Origin: Lentisphaerota bacterium
GTDB lineage: Bacteria; Verrucomicrobiota; Lentisphaeria; Victivallales; Victivallaceae
Length of the DNA stretch: 64,000 bases
Direction of reading: 5' to 3'
NCBI GenBank assembly: GCA_015061725.1
Contig: SUVX01000006.1
Coordinates: 1-64,000 of the forward strand
Under the pieces are notes generated by a model. The model saw only the letters and a program-made list of their open reading frames with translations. It searched no databases and was not told the origin of the DNA. This document shows positions 57,901 through 64,000 of this stretch, in pieces; the first letter of the stretch is position 1, and every line of letters begins with the position of its first letter. A program made the translations under genes and the position numbers.

Positions 57901-60900
57901 GCCTTTACAACTGGGTCCGTATTCCCGTCGGTTATGACGGCACTGCCGATACTCCCGTCAAGCAGTACGGCGGTCCCTTCAGCAAGGATGCTCAGAATAA
58001 GATCCATCTGGCGGCAACGTTGAATTCCTCTCACATCTATATCGGCGGAGATGCCAAGGTTTCCGTTGTTGAAGATATTGCCAACATCGGTGTTTGGGGA
58101 TACGTTTTCTTTACCGTGGCGGACAAAGCCGAAGTGACTGTCGGCGGCAACTTTGCCAATTACAGTCACGCTGTCAGTAATTTCTGGAGTGGAAATGATG
58201 TCCGTTATGATTATCTTACCAATCTGATGGGCTTTGAGACAGGTTTCGGCTCACATCCGCTGAAGCCGGATTTCATGCCCAGTGCGGATTCCAGCGGTGC
58301 TTATGTCTCCCTTGAAGGCGACAGCAAGATCCAGATCGAGGGCGAAACCTTGAACGGTGCCGTCTATCACGGCGGTGATAACGGCGCATGGAAGGATACC
58401 GGAAACTTTGAGGCAAAAGGCTGGTCCCATTTCTCCATTGATTCTGCGAACAATGTGTTCAAGGGCAAGTTCTCCAACGCCAGTTTCCTTACGGTCAACT
58501 CTGCCGGAAACACCTTCGGTGATGTGGATAACTCCTATTTCATGGAAGTTCACGACTCCAACAGCTTCGGAACCATCACCAATACGCACGAACTGCGCAT
58601 TACCAATGCCGGTGCCGTGGTGCTGACTCTGGTCAACGAAGGTGCGGATGCCCAGACTTATATTACCGGCAATGCCGATGGTATGACGCTTGTCAGCGGT
58701 ACCGGTGATTACGGTTTGACAGTCAAGGGCGGTATCGTTTCCATCCAGTCCGATCTGAATATGCCGATTAACGGTATTCTGGTTACCAATAACGGTAAAC
58801 TGGAAATCACTGCTCAGAATGATATTGAAGGCAAGGTTCAGATCGGCGGTGAGGACGGTGCAGGTACATTCAATTTGCTCGGAGCTGCCGGAGGAACCAC
58901 TGTCAAGGGTGATGTGACCATTGCCGACAACGGTAAATTCCATATCTCCACGACCGGAGATGCAGTTGAGTTTACCGGAAATATTGCCAATGCCAACGAA
59001 TTTATCGTTGACGGCAGTATCTCCGTTACCGGAAAAATCAGCAACAGCGGAAAACTCACGATTTCCAAGACTTCTGAAATTTCCGGAACGCTTGACAATG
59101 CCGCTGCCGGAAATGTTCTGGTCGGTGCCAGTGCCGCCGGTTCCGTTTTCAACAGCGTGGTCAATGCCGGAAACTTCACCAACAGCGCCAATGATGTTTC
59201 TTACAAAACTTTTGCCAACAGCGGCACTTTCATCAACGACAAGGGCGTGATCGGTGTCAACTTCTCAACGGCTCTGACCAACAGCGGCACGATGAAGATT
59301 GACGGAGAAATCTCCGCCACCGGAACATTCGTCAATGCCGCTGCCGGAAATGTCTATGTCTACGGTCTTGCGGACTTCGGAAAGACCACCAACAGCGGTG
59401 CGATTTATCTGGAACCGCTGACTGAGGCACACGCCGCCACGGTCAAGTTCGGTGATCTGACCCATACCGGTACCATCACTTCAAAGAATGATACCCGCAA
59501 TGCTGCGGATATCTACTTCAAAGGTAAGACAGAAGGCAACGGCAATATCAACGGTTTCACCGGTACACTCTATTATGTCTATACCGGAAAAGAACCGATC
59601 ACTCAGACTTTCTATAACAATGACAGCTACGATCAGGTGACTGTCTATGTCGGCAATAAGTCCGTAACCGGTCTGGATTACACGAATGGTCTGGTGACTC
59701 TGAACAAAAACATCACCTTCAAGAATCTTTACCTTGACGGCGGAAACCTTGCAATCGGCGATGCTGTCAGCAAGATTACGCTGGATGCTTCAAGCTTCAC
59801 TGAAAAGACGGCGGGAACCATTACCGTCAATGCCGGTTCCACGCTGAAATTCAGCAAGGCTGACGATACCACCTTTGCAAGCAGTATCGCCAACTACGGT
59901 CTGGTTGACAGTGCCGCAAATCTGATTCTGCTGGGCGAAACCTCCGGCAACGGTCTGGTCAATATCGCTTCAGGCAAGAGTATCACCTATGCACACAACG
60001 GTTCCGGAGAACAGGTTCTCTGGGGATTTGCCGACGGCAGCTCCACCAACCTCATCGTTGAGGGCAGCACCAAGGCTATCGCTGTTGACATGAATATTGC
60101 GAAACTCACCAACAACGGCGCTGATATTTCTGTCAAGGGCGGTGCAACGCTTTCTCTCGGACAAGTTGACGGCACCGCCGCCGGAGTTGACGGATTCACC
60201 GTCAGTACCGAAAAGGGCGCAGTCCTTTCTGTTGCCGCCGGAACATTCAACGCCAAAGTCAGCAATGCCGGAACTCTTGAAGCAGGAAATGCCGTGTTCG
60301 CAGGAAGCGTTTCCAACAGCGGTACGGTCAACGCCGACGGCTCCACCTTCAACGGTGCGGTTGCCAACAGCGGTACGGTTAATGCCGACGGCTCCACCTT
60401 CAACGGTGCGGTTGACAACAGCGGCACATTTACTGCGGTCGATACTGCTCTTGCTTCTGTCAGCAATACAGGAACGTTCAACGTGAATGCAAATGTTGCC
60501 TGGAACGCGCTTTCCAATGCCGGAACTCTCAATCTCAACGTTGATACTGTCATCGGCAGCAAAAACGCCACCACCAATACCGGAAAGATCAACGTCGGCG
60601 GAACTCTGACCGTTGACAGTGCTGCTGATTTCGGCGGTACGGTCAATGTCAATGACGGAGCCGCACTCAAGGTCACCGGAAACGGCGCCGCGTTTGAAAC
60701 TGTTGTCAATCAGGGTCTGGTCGAAGTCACCGGAAACGGTGAAATGACCATTGCCGAACTCAACAACGGTGAACAGGGTGCTGCAAGCACGCTGAAAGCA
60801 AGCGGAAACGGCGTTGCCAACATCACCGAATCTGTCAATGCACAGGGTGACAGCCTTGATACCATTTACGGCAAAGTCGTCAAGGTTGAAAACGGTATCA

Positions 60901-62186
60901 TCAATTTCGGCGGTAAGATCGACACCATGGGCGTGAGCGTTGACGGCGGCAAACTCAGTGACGTTGAAAACTCCCTTGCCAACGATGTCAATAATCTGGA
61001 GATCACCGTTGACGGAGAAGATGCCAGTTTCATCATCGACAAAGACAGTGATGAGAAATTCAACTACACTGTTTCCAACGGTGCTGAACTTGTCATTGAT
61101 GCCAATGCCGACGGCGTGAAAAACGACGGCGAACAGATCGACGTCAAGGGTGATATCGTTGCGGATGACGAATCCTCTGTCAAGGCCGTTGATGATGCCA
61201 ATATCAGCGGAAATGCTGATGATAAAGTCAAGTTTGATGCCAATGTCGGCGCGGGTGAAGGAACCATCACCGTTGACAACGCTGATATCAATGTCGGTGA
61301 CAATGCCGGAAATATCGTTATCGGTGACAATGTTTCCGCAGAAAAAATCAACAACGGCAGCAACGGCAATATCACCGTTGACGGTGATCTGACTGCTGAC
61401 AGCATCAGCAACGCCGGAAACATGACCAACAACGGTGATCTGACTGCTGACAGCATCAGCAACTCCGGAAACATGACCAACAACGGTGATTTGACTGCTG
61501 ACAGCATCAGCAGCTCCGGAGATTTCGTCAACAACGCAAATCTCACCGTGGATGCTTTTGCCAATAGCGGCAGTTACACTGACAACGGCATTGCCGATGT
61601 TGATACTTTTGACAACTCCGGAGATGCCACCGTCAGCGGCAGCGGCAGCAGCTACGGTATTGTTGACAACCGTCTGGGCGCAAACTTCACGCTCAACGGC
61701 AGCGGCAACAATATTGACAGAATGAACAATACCGGAATGTTCAGCTTCAGCACCCGGAACAATGTGGACAGTCTCAACAACTTTGATCTGGGTCTTGTCT
61801 ACCGTGACGGTGTCATGTGGATGATGGCAAGTGATGAGGGAATGAGTCCTGAATTCTTCTCTGACGGTCACAACAGCAACTTCACTGCTCTTGCGCACAT
61901 GCCAAGTCTGCTGGATGCCGATAGACTTGATGCGGATCTTGCCGCTCGCTTCAGCCGTCTTGCTCCGGGCAAAGTTGCTGATCTGGCAGGCGAAGGTCAC
62001 GCTGTTGATCTCCACGCTCTGCTCGGCGGAGAACTTGACTTCATCGGAATCGAGTCTGAAGTTGATGAACTGCTCCACGGCGAAGCTCCCGAGCTGGACG
62101 AGGAGGAACTTGCCGATGTCCTCAGCGAAGGCGAAGAATTCAGCGATGGATTCGATGTCGCGTTGAGTGAAATCGTCAGCGAGTAA
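45987..62186 (+). CDS. Giant 5,399-residue repeat protein with LEPR-XLL-type start and DUF4347
   Basis: The N-terminus (residues 1-26) has a basic start and LEERVLFDAAG (16-26), a match to the LEPR-XLL motif of very long secreted proteins. An acidic low-complexity region follows (about 30-155). DUF4347 lies at about 161-330, with His219 in HVVSHG and Cys262 in IYGCNVAG, the dyad positions of caspase-like peptidases. The rest is beta-solenoid-like. About 24 degenerate copies of a VFxGxYxxLxLxG motif span about 885-3,390, then Thr/Asn/Gly-rich repeats run to residue 5,250. The C-terminus is acidic with no beta-barrel. GGAGG precedes the ATG by eight bases. A mass above 500 kDa and export-type neighbours point to a surface or secreted adhesin. 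Confidence 0.85.
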   Translation: MAKKMLRKQRIAIQKLEERVLFDAAGAAEIVDAAAAAAAAQGAEAEAQADDADDEKSSEVIAPPEDVVENKGAEAEAEAEENAEAGKGAESEIIDSTELAEELADAVEDIEVEDLDDISPEDVADDIEVEVDDVDVESDEVVAFADAFAVPEVETPEVEERELVIISDYVKDADKIAEQLDENTDVLILKQGENPMDQINEYLDSQDGVKYDAIHVVSHGNAGYFLLNDSIVDAEAVAEDPASWKAIGEHLTADGDIMIYGCNVAGSEDGKAMIANIAELTGADVAASVDKVGVVNGWDLEFSYGIVDTENIVIEGGNFNLNNYTVVEDGSAAYTDWATSATPLEKGQYHFISNGNIHDDEGNLIERGQLVTITVTVTETPNGEGVPPTVTRDYDYDRVAGSGTFEWCIAQSLASVGDDQITVLEGNVINDGEVRVAVNGALTYNANQLVADGVGGFGLSGGIDIVANGMNLVFTGNVTSGSDLSITAANVTFTGSFSTSNFIDTHGYPETYTLTISTTATSADTGNIIFRGDVRFGDANGHHGSTVTLNAQGDIDFGHDLTVYGTNVNINAQRNPYAVEELSSVTIANNFTFKTTAVNYVSTEDYTASYGGTVNIWAEEIQVGNDFSVLSEDKATEFTPELVRHPVLSVNVNGFYDFDIGGELSLTTVTGGVTNVAFTSSRDWDSGHKREIITTVTGDVTIDESSTLTLGYGFREEFGADAKGKYELHAIGDTFTFDGALNGTGNLRITNDGVNNTLGDGTVNLTDGGGVQYDFVINNYVDLENTVYVGTYDKLTVNFGTNNISLNEAFFKPRTNTQNELLGRSVGTFEIAGSGVITMTGTYAGINTTIDVDWDGTILHGLNNTSAPATAEIEYVESGVQYVLGGNYYTLEVGTSMNKILAGSISVGINPEALVEVAGEPEASMAYLNKLRVNEWYTGSMILGTTLYTEGFDVTFYGQTVKQTGRDAQIYGTSGTVTYIASAVNDGGNNRVFYGGTYGNLTIGAAPARDIPYVGPTDADALDFTIDQDVTINGTLSVAAAAPVQFTKLHDFTVEVTGAVKNITGIVARDANLHFRGNVTGNITAIGAQRTDAFLAKTDDKVDIPVENINGYADRELTFAYGNMDVGAMIFDGYQVTFGEDVNIVALKTVTATDANVNFNNTFRPVGGSGVNLTSLTANRSKTDDGLWINFNNAIGGIGTVTANGYSLNFVENAGTIGTLNLGYVTIAGVNYVSDVTFADGVNLTTAVNIEGGDITNNLLHTIDFSGETSGNAVVDSYLGRSIITYNYDGDQTVFRGRYHDLVINGSGVKTINAGTGERDRVFVGGTLYANNAEINVAAGIFEFSAFDPAMTPTISINAGAQMIFGKASTDIVEFNGDIINAGTLTFEGQIHVTGDVTILENGTMSVDASAIGSIFDLVNNYGSLTLSNNNITIVELHNYNDLKVTDISVKLNVYNHSTGKIDFDLEATEQGNTFTFNKGQEDTYVQDGDNRLINGGTITVSRGTLALNKFTQGDRVVAEDGSTSWTYDNMQYNIAAGATLIFAATNVNNGIPLTGASAAPGNGAYLGNITNAGVFRVTAANAVFNGTVNNASGSRLETGNTGVTFNGDFIHAGTVALAAGAASDAAAITFNGNVSGAGKVAYDGTITYAGAEGKTQRILDGNYSNTVTIKGAGEKTVAGNVIFNSNVKLSSTIGGENGSVTFNGVTEGVEIDGVETFGEFTDALTVTYGETADKIYGGTYGNLTLNSAGRTVDDTFTAATLNLNGDAEITSEITVTDKIVLGENSATIFNGTLTSGEADADAVITGGKNGTVEFRSTTITGITVDALDAAASYTNDSADAQQILSGTYNNGIELTGTEKVIAGNVTVVGALVSTASALNLTANGASLKVTGTVAVDAISIAAGTTLNLILADGAEHNRLGTVDGSGLVTLGGTLNVTEKADNNGYLDIYGWVDEGTAGKINVNGGVVEFMGTIADYGAVTAYVTNSGGSIIDDNSRLQNLWVTITGDNVFTSQLKDYSASSKFMILAGAQLTVDSFIWTDPVSGNLVITDEVVAFQLVGDAKLIFAMDDVYAANAGDKNITVHNLILDNSGESKVIVNAGSTVVIDTQADFYGEGAISGNGNVTMSNAAACAGNGTFNMTGGKVVYGSNAFVYGGTYYDLTLNRNTVSTALEVTNAAVFSAAVTFADGADVTLSGTAHFRASATLENGAVLTFNENVQSTFSDSKIGEDILSGEKGSTVIYEANAGVLQGTYGDLVLNGDHDIDSNFIVRGDADFTSGIQSGSGDWEFRGNATGEINNEGTVTYSSISKIYGLTGTYNDLVADAANLYLAGITLNGTLSGKGTLTFEGENTYGDAAVADMADGSVVTYAIGATNVLKGNYANFKLLSNDNGDEIKLTNGDLTVRELAEIKEGVTFGATSVDPATITFAGTTKGSGTVNFTEDTTAVYGVNAAVFGGNYHNLNIADAHEINNDINVAGKANFGAEMTGSGMWVFNGTASGAGSVNNTSTVTYGENFAGNTFTGSYNDVVINSTSGAETTGFDVGGTMSGTGKLTVNGEITGSGSAAMDDKSVVEYASGLTVFNGSYSGLTLNGNTVNSEVTVNALATLNGTTTVTDTGVLTFAGQTNAKDGGEIDAQDYSKVQYNGTADVFAAKDGYFDLTLYGERAAGNAIDKSFSVNGHADITGTQILGDGIEIVFNGSTNADEVGVVLVLAAGAENTVIYNAGAAVYDMTYHNLTVNGDHAINKDIIVNNTATFTGVQSGSGNWVFNGTAAGTGSVNNTSSVTYGENFAGRTFGGSYNDIVINSTAAATDGFDVAGTMSGTGKLTVNGEITGSGSAAMDDGSVVEYASGLNVFNGSYSDLTLNGNTIGIDTVVTVRGLATLNGEQLVSANGIIDFAGTTNAKAGVGSLKLEDGSTVKYNGTADLFANDAYYNLTLYGERSADTAVSNSFTVNGKADITGTQILGDGIEIVFNGTTNANDVDAEVLVLADGAKNTIIYAQTAAVFGGTYYNLTVNGNHTINRNINVNGEAKFNGLQSGSGDWVFNGTVSGTGSVDNTGSVTYNTAVTGFGGSYNDINANADVTFASKVSVKGILTGAADVTVTFNAVADGTGSIAMADGSTVIYKAAGSKLLGGNYANLQLDAAGTAASAFVVTGKATLNAVLTVNAGTNIIFGGTTNAAELLDGENARINGADGSTVAYADGAAVFQGRYATLSLADGNLADGEMGYAPNKDNGNITITGNLMLASAGKLSGNFSFTLLGSAVNVESIEQTAGTVTYGSGASIIAGTYANFTLKGGADASGTLNYEMLGDVTVNGLSTIENFAVLKGKSGQTLRFLGTTNAADRNLSTPDALVMAADSTVEYALSAEVYNGSYGNFKLVATDGDVLVSNLKAVTISGSFKLDIADGYYLVFDEAVAADKADFYLTLVAEGDIWYTNAYLAGSNGQIIGTFYYGDIRIGGDYNVAHDYINAYTGEVTLNKDVRLSDHNIDVNAVAGKITLENPAFVNVKLVTGRTDLSAEYIDGHILEVATLDGKASAYHTLTINSTGDSRVAVDAGTSVKVSDNLIFRENGALLIDGNFQLGSAEKYASATVEQAGTNYITVTSEQTEGEIAAFYLKDGSILPALDNSSTGIVNIYAEDNVTIASGGVAFFNPEDEKILVTADISVYTQSGITNITAGDNFTADGMVFVAGGVLNLTAGNNAQFKGSAFNATEEGEAAGFNDGVYSIHITGGETTFDLGDNAVIYKNIYAIAGETTLNADSAKLKGETLNVTGGAVFNMNLGKDASAATSTIASDVSISGTKTVFNLGGYNNSIAGVVQVTGGAAMVVTGSNIGFTNEVTNAAVGNGYRWNTSTGRYEYLASDAEYYGVYAPTGSPTGAQSQGSITIASDGAVSFTGRVVSGGDFAIEKGEVTFSREFAVSDGIFSINGGKVFFENDVYVSAVYGNGSGTARETLLYIGGTANVTMAGSLYNWVRIPVGYDGTADTPVKQYGGPFSKDAQNKIHLAATLNSSHIYIGGDAKVSVVEDIANIGVWGYVFFTVADKAEVTVGGNFANYSHAVSNFWSGNDVRYDYLTNLMGFETGFGSHPLKPDFMPSADSSGAYVSLEGDSKIQIEGETLNGAVYHGGDNGAWKDTGNFEAKGWSHFSIDSANNVFKGKFSNASFLTVNSAGNTFGDVDNSYFMEVHDSNSFGTITNTHELRITNAGAVVLTLVNEGADAQTYITGNADGMTLVSGTGDYGLTVKGGIVSIQSDLNMPINGILVTNNGKLEITAQNDIEGKVQIGGEDGAGTFNLLGAAGGTTVKGDVTIADNGKFHISTTGDAVEFTGNIANANEFIVDGSISVTGKISNSGKLTISKTSEISGTLDNAAAGNVLVGASAAGSVFNSVVNAGNFTNSANDVSYKTFANSGTFINDKGVIGVNFSTALTNSGTMKIDGEISATGTFVNAAAGNVYVYGLADFGKTTNSGAIYLEPLTEAHAATVKFGDLTHTGTITSKNDTRNAADIYFKGKTEGNGNINGFTGTLYYVYTGKEPITQTFYNNDSYDQVTVYVGNKSVTGLDYTNGLVTLNKNITFKNLYLDGGNLAIGDAVSKITLDASSFTEKTAGTITVNAGSTLKFSKADDTTFASSIANYGLVDSAANLILLGETSGNGLVNIASGKSITYAHNGSGEQVLWGFADGSSTNLIVEGSTKAIAVDMNIAKLTNNGADISVKGGATLSLGQVDGTAAGVDGFTVSTEKGAVLSVAAGTFNAKVSNAGTLEAGNAVFAGSVSNSGTVNADGSTFNGAVANSGTVNADGSTFNGAVDNSGTFTAVDTALASVSNTGTFNVNANVAWNALSNAGTLNLNVDTVIGSKNATTNTGKINVGGTLTVDSAADFGGTVNVNDGAALKVTGNGAAFETVVNQGLVEVTGNGEMTIAELNNGEQGAASTLKASGNGVANITESVNAQGDSLDTIYGKVVKVENGIINFGGKIDTMGVSVDGGKLSDVENSLANDVNNLEITVDGEDASFIIDKDSDEKFNYTVSNGAELVIDANADGVKNDGEQIDVKGDIVADDESSVKAVDDANISGNADDKVKFDANVGAGEGTITVDNADINVGDNAGNIVIGDNVSAEKINNGSNGNITVDGDLTADSISNAGNMTNNGDLTADSISNSGNMTNNGDLTADSISSSGDFVNNANLTVDAFANSGSYTDNGIADVDTFDNSGDATVSGSGSSYGIVDNRLGANFTLNGSGNNIDRMNNTGMFSFSTRNNVDSLNNFDLGLVYRDGVMWMMASDEGMSPEFFSDGHNSNFTALAHMPSLLDADRLDADLAARFSRLAPGKVADLAGEGHAVDLHALLGGELDFIGIESEVDELLHGEAPELDEEELADVLSEGEEFSDGFDVALSEIVSE
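53340..55200 (+). repeat. Three long repeats inside the giant gene
   Basis: Copy A runs 53340-54164 (825 bases), copy B 54165-54995 (831 bases) and a partial copy C from 54996. The stretches coding KLTVNGEITGSGSAAMDD and ADITGTQILGDGIEIVFNG are almost identical between copies. Recent in-frame duplication is the likely cause, and it offers substrate for length variation by recombination. Confidence 0.8.
60315..60416 (+). repeat. Two tandem 51-bp repeats
   Basis: Units at 60315-60365 and 60366-60416 each encode 17 residues (NSGTVNADGSTFNGAVA). They differ at only a few bases, and a decayed third unit follows. Confidence 0.8.
61383..61535 (+). repeat. Three tandem 51-bp repeats
   Basis: Units start at 61383, 61434 and 61485 and encode GDLTADSISNAGNMTNN-like 17-mers. 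The unit length equals that of the repeats near 60.3 kb although the sequence differs. Confidence 0.8.
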
Positions 62187-62198
62187 AAATAAACCGGA

Positions 62199-62228
62199 AC
62201 AGAACGGGGCAGAGATGTCCCGTTCTGT
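62199..62228 (+). terminator. Hairpin between the giant gene and the HlyD-like gene
   Basis: ACAGAACGGG (62199-62208) pairs exactly with CCCGTTCTGT (62219-62228), with a ten-base loop. Only three T bases follow directly (TTTGAAAATATTTTG), so termination should be partial. It may lower expression of the downstream export genes relative to the giant gene. Confidence 0.6.
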
Positions 62229-62247
62229 TTGAAAATATTTTGTGATT

Positions 62248-63639
62248 ATGGAAAAACAGCCGGATATCCGCGAACTTGCCGCACGTCTTAAAACGCTCGG
62301 CGTGATTATGAAAATCAGCCGTGAAATGAGCGACGCGACGGATTTTACTTCTGCTGCCGCGATTGCCGCCAACAGTCCGGAAGTATTACTGCATTTCTGC
62401 AGTGCCGCTCTGGTTGAGTATTCTGACGGCAAGGCGCAGATCGTCGGACAGTACGGACTCTTTGAACCCAATCCGCACAGCGATTATGCCATTGATCTTA
62501 CCCGTTTCAGCCGTGAATTGAGTTTCATCGAATGCGGAAAGTTCAAAATCTTCAAAACCACAGAAGAAAATGAAGAACTTTCAGACGGCGCAAAAGATGC
62601 TCTGGCGGCGCTTATCGGCGGAGATCACGAGTTGATTGCCCTGCATCTGCCGCACCCCGGGTATGTGGAAAATCCGGAGTTTGAACTTTTCTGGCTGGTC
62701 GAGTTTTCAGGAGTTGTCCCGGGATATGCCGTGCCGACACTCAATCTGCTGGCGGGAAATGTCAGCAATGCCTTGTATTCGCACCGCTGCTGCCGCACAT
62801 CATCTGCCGCACACAAGTTGAAAAAGCAGGTGTCAAAGCGGAAACTTTCTCTGATTATTGCAATAATTGCCGTTGCGCTGATGTTCATACCCGTCCGCGA
62901 ACAGATCAATGCTGAGTTTCTGCTCCGTGCGCCTGAAATCACAGGCGCATACGCTCTCTTTGACGGTCCTGTTGCACGGATTTTCAAACAGGACGGCGAC
63001 CGGGTGAAAAAGGGTGACGTCATTGCAGAATATGATACCAGTCAACTGCGTTTCAGACTTGACTCCGCCCGCAACCGTCTGGCGGAAATCCAGAAAGAGT
63101 ACGACCTTGAAAACAATGCCGCTTTTTCAGACCGCAACCGTCTGGGAAAAGTGCCTCTGCTTGCCGCACGTCTTGACAGTGTGAAAGTCGATGTCAAAGA
63201 GGCGATGTGGTATCTGGCGCACTCAAAAATCATCTCTCCCGCAAACGGCATTCTTGCGCTTGCCGACGGACGTGCCGAAATGCTCAAAAACCGTGTTCTC
63301 CGCACCGGAGACAGGATTTTTGATGTTTACGGCGGCAAAGGCATGTATGCTGAAATCCGTGTCAACGAGCGTGACAGCTCCATTCTGCTGGATAAAATTG
63401 AGGCATCCTGTTTTCTGTATACCCGTCCTGAAACGGAGATTAAGACCAAAATCATTGATATCCGTCAGTATCCGGAACGGACTGAGCAGAATGTCTGGTG
63501 TTACAAAGTTCTTGCTGAACTTGACAGCACAATGCCTCTGCGTTACGGTATGCGCGGCGTTGCCAAAATCAAAGGCAAACGTGTTGCGCTCGGATACATG
63601 CTTTTCAAGAGTGCGGTTCTTTATCTGCGGTGGCTGTAA
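62248..63639 (+). CDS. HlyD-like membrane protein with extra N-terminal domain
   Basis: From ATG at 62248 the product has 463 residues; a GTG at 62242 is also possible. Residues about 1-195 form a cytoplasmic globular domain with no HlyD character, possibly GAF-like. One membrane helix follows (about 200-215, LSLIIAIIAVALMFI), then a periplasmic HlyD/biotinyl-lipoyl region (DGPVARIFKQDGDRVKKGDVI), a short coiled coil and a beta-barrel-like domain. HlyD-type proteins connect an inner-membrane exporter to an outer-membrane channel. It follows the giant gene by about 60 bases and abuts the next gene. Confidence 0.75.
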   Translation: MEKQPDIRELAARLKTLGVIMKISREMSDATDFTSAAAIAANSPEVLLHFCSAALVEYSDGKAQIVGQYGLFEPNPHSDYAIDLTRFSRELSFIECGKFKIFKTTEENEELSDGAKDALAALIGGDHELIALHLPHPGYVENPEFELFWLVEFSGVVPGYAVPTLNLLAGNVSNALYSHRCCRTSSAAHKLKKQVSKRKLSLIIAIIAVALMFIPVREQINAEFLLRAPEITGAYALFDGPVARIFKQDGDRVKKGDVIAEYDTSQLRFRLDSARNRLAEIQKEYDLENNAAFSDRNRLGKVPLLAARLDSVKVDVKEAMWYLAHSKIISPANGILALADGRAEMLKNRVLRTGDRIFDVYGGKGMYAEIRVNERDSSILLDKIEASCFLYTRPETEIKTKIIDIRQYPERTEQNVWCYKVLAELDSTMPLRYGMRGVAKIKGKRVALGYMLFKSAVLYLRWL

Positions 63640-64000
63640 GTGGCAGGCTCTCCTGACATCAATCAAATCCGCACCGGAACTCTGCGGCGGGATCTTGAGA
63701 TTATTCCGCCCGGCAGACACGGATCTTATCCCATGATTTTTGATCCGGCGGCGGAAAATTATTTCAAACTTTCAGTTCCCGCCTGGCAGATGCTTTCGCG
63801 TTACGACCGGGATATGTCGGTCAAAGAGTTCGGAGAACGCCTCAGACGTTCAGGTATTCCCGCTGAACCCGTTGAAATCCTGACGTTGAAACAGTTTCTT
63901 GTGCAGAACAATCTTTTAACGCCCGATGCCGAAACTTTTGCGGCGCAGGCGGCGCAGAGGCGTGAGGCGAAAAACAAACATTTGTGGCTGAAAGTGGCTT
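63640..64000 (+). CDS. PqqD-like protein, N-terminal part, cut by window edge
   Basis: A GTG start at 63640 follows the HlyD-like stop directly, and the frame stays open through the window end (120 residues visible). The visible part has a PqqD-like winged-helix layout: NYFKLSVPAWQMLSRYD, then SVKEFGERLRRSGI and LTLKQFLVQNNLL. In many bacteria such a domain precedes an M50-type membrane metalloprotease and a HlyD-like end; this would fit the neighbour, but that part is outside the window. Only the N-terminal domain is supported. Confidence 0.6.
   Translation, partial: MAGSPDINQIRTGTLRRDLEIIPPGRHGSYPMIFDPAAENYFKLSVPAWQMLSRYDRDMSVKEFGERLRRSGIPAEPVEILTLKQFLVQNNLLTPDAETFAAQAAQRREAKNKHLWLKVA

Noticed and set aside
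61383..61535. Regularly spaced repeats considered as a CRISPR array
   Set aside because: The units are contiguous, in frame and code for protein repeats. There are no spacers and no cas genes.
59970..62471. An 833-codon open frame antisense to the end of the giant gene
   Set aside because: It mirrors the giant gene's biased repetitive codons, has no ribosome site and encodes an Asp/Val/Ile-rich product without any recognisable domain.

Overview
The window reads as a chromosomal segment of a Lentisphaerota bacterium, most like the Victivallis group of gut and anaerobic glycan degraders. This rests on protein character, not on a database search. The clues are pseudopilins with an [16 protein letters not shown] leader and an H-x9-DG type C-terminus, DUF4838, DUF4434 and GH42-like secreted enzymes, and a giant secreted protein with an LEPR-XLL-type N-terminus. 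No rRNA, tRNA or CRISPR was recognised.

Region 1 (1-15.4 kb) is a prophage or prophage remnant. A leftward head and packaging block (5.98 to 0.23 kb) encodes a small protein, terminase small subunit, portal-like protein, scaffold-like protein, an SU10/DUF5309-type capsid protein, two connector-like or unknown proteins and the terminase large subunit. It ends in a perfect 52-bp palindrome. A CI/LexA-type repressor is transcribed the other way (6.2-7.1 kb) from a promoter region full of TTGCA/TGCAA palindromes. A second leftward block (15.4 to 7.05 kb) carries tail or baseplate genes, a collagen-like BppU-type protein, a large two-LamG fibre, a DUF1353 protein and a spanin-like lysis pair. No integrase, replication gene, tail tube or tape measure is visible in the window.

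Region 2 (15.6-45 kb) is dedicated to sugars and polysaccharides. After a DMT/EamA permease comes an AraC regulator, then a tight operon: an L-arabinose/L-fucose-isomerase-type enzyme, an HSL-type esterase and a GH99/WbsX-like protein. Next are a pseudopilin, a DUF4838 protein, a GH42-like protein and an amidohydrolase. A leftward group follows (alpha/beta hydrolase, cytoplasmic glycosidase-like protein, SO_0444-type permease). Divergent from it are a GntR-LacI hybrid regulator and a second set: pseudopilin, two related secreted proteins (one frameshifted), DUF4434, a GH28 protein and an alpha/alpha-barrel protein. Pectin or arabinan-like side-chain breakdown would fit the set. A pseudopilin gene precedes secreted hydrolases twice, which is the most suggestive layout here.

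Region 3 (45-64 kb) is a giant-protein export locus: two tandem promoters, a short 82-residue protein, a 16.2-kb gene for a 5,399-residue repeat protein with a DUF4347 (caspase-like) domain, an unusual membrane-anchored HlyD-like protein, and the start of a PqqD-like protein cut by the window edge. No ABC transporter or outer-membrane channel gene lies in the visible part.
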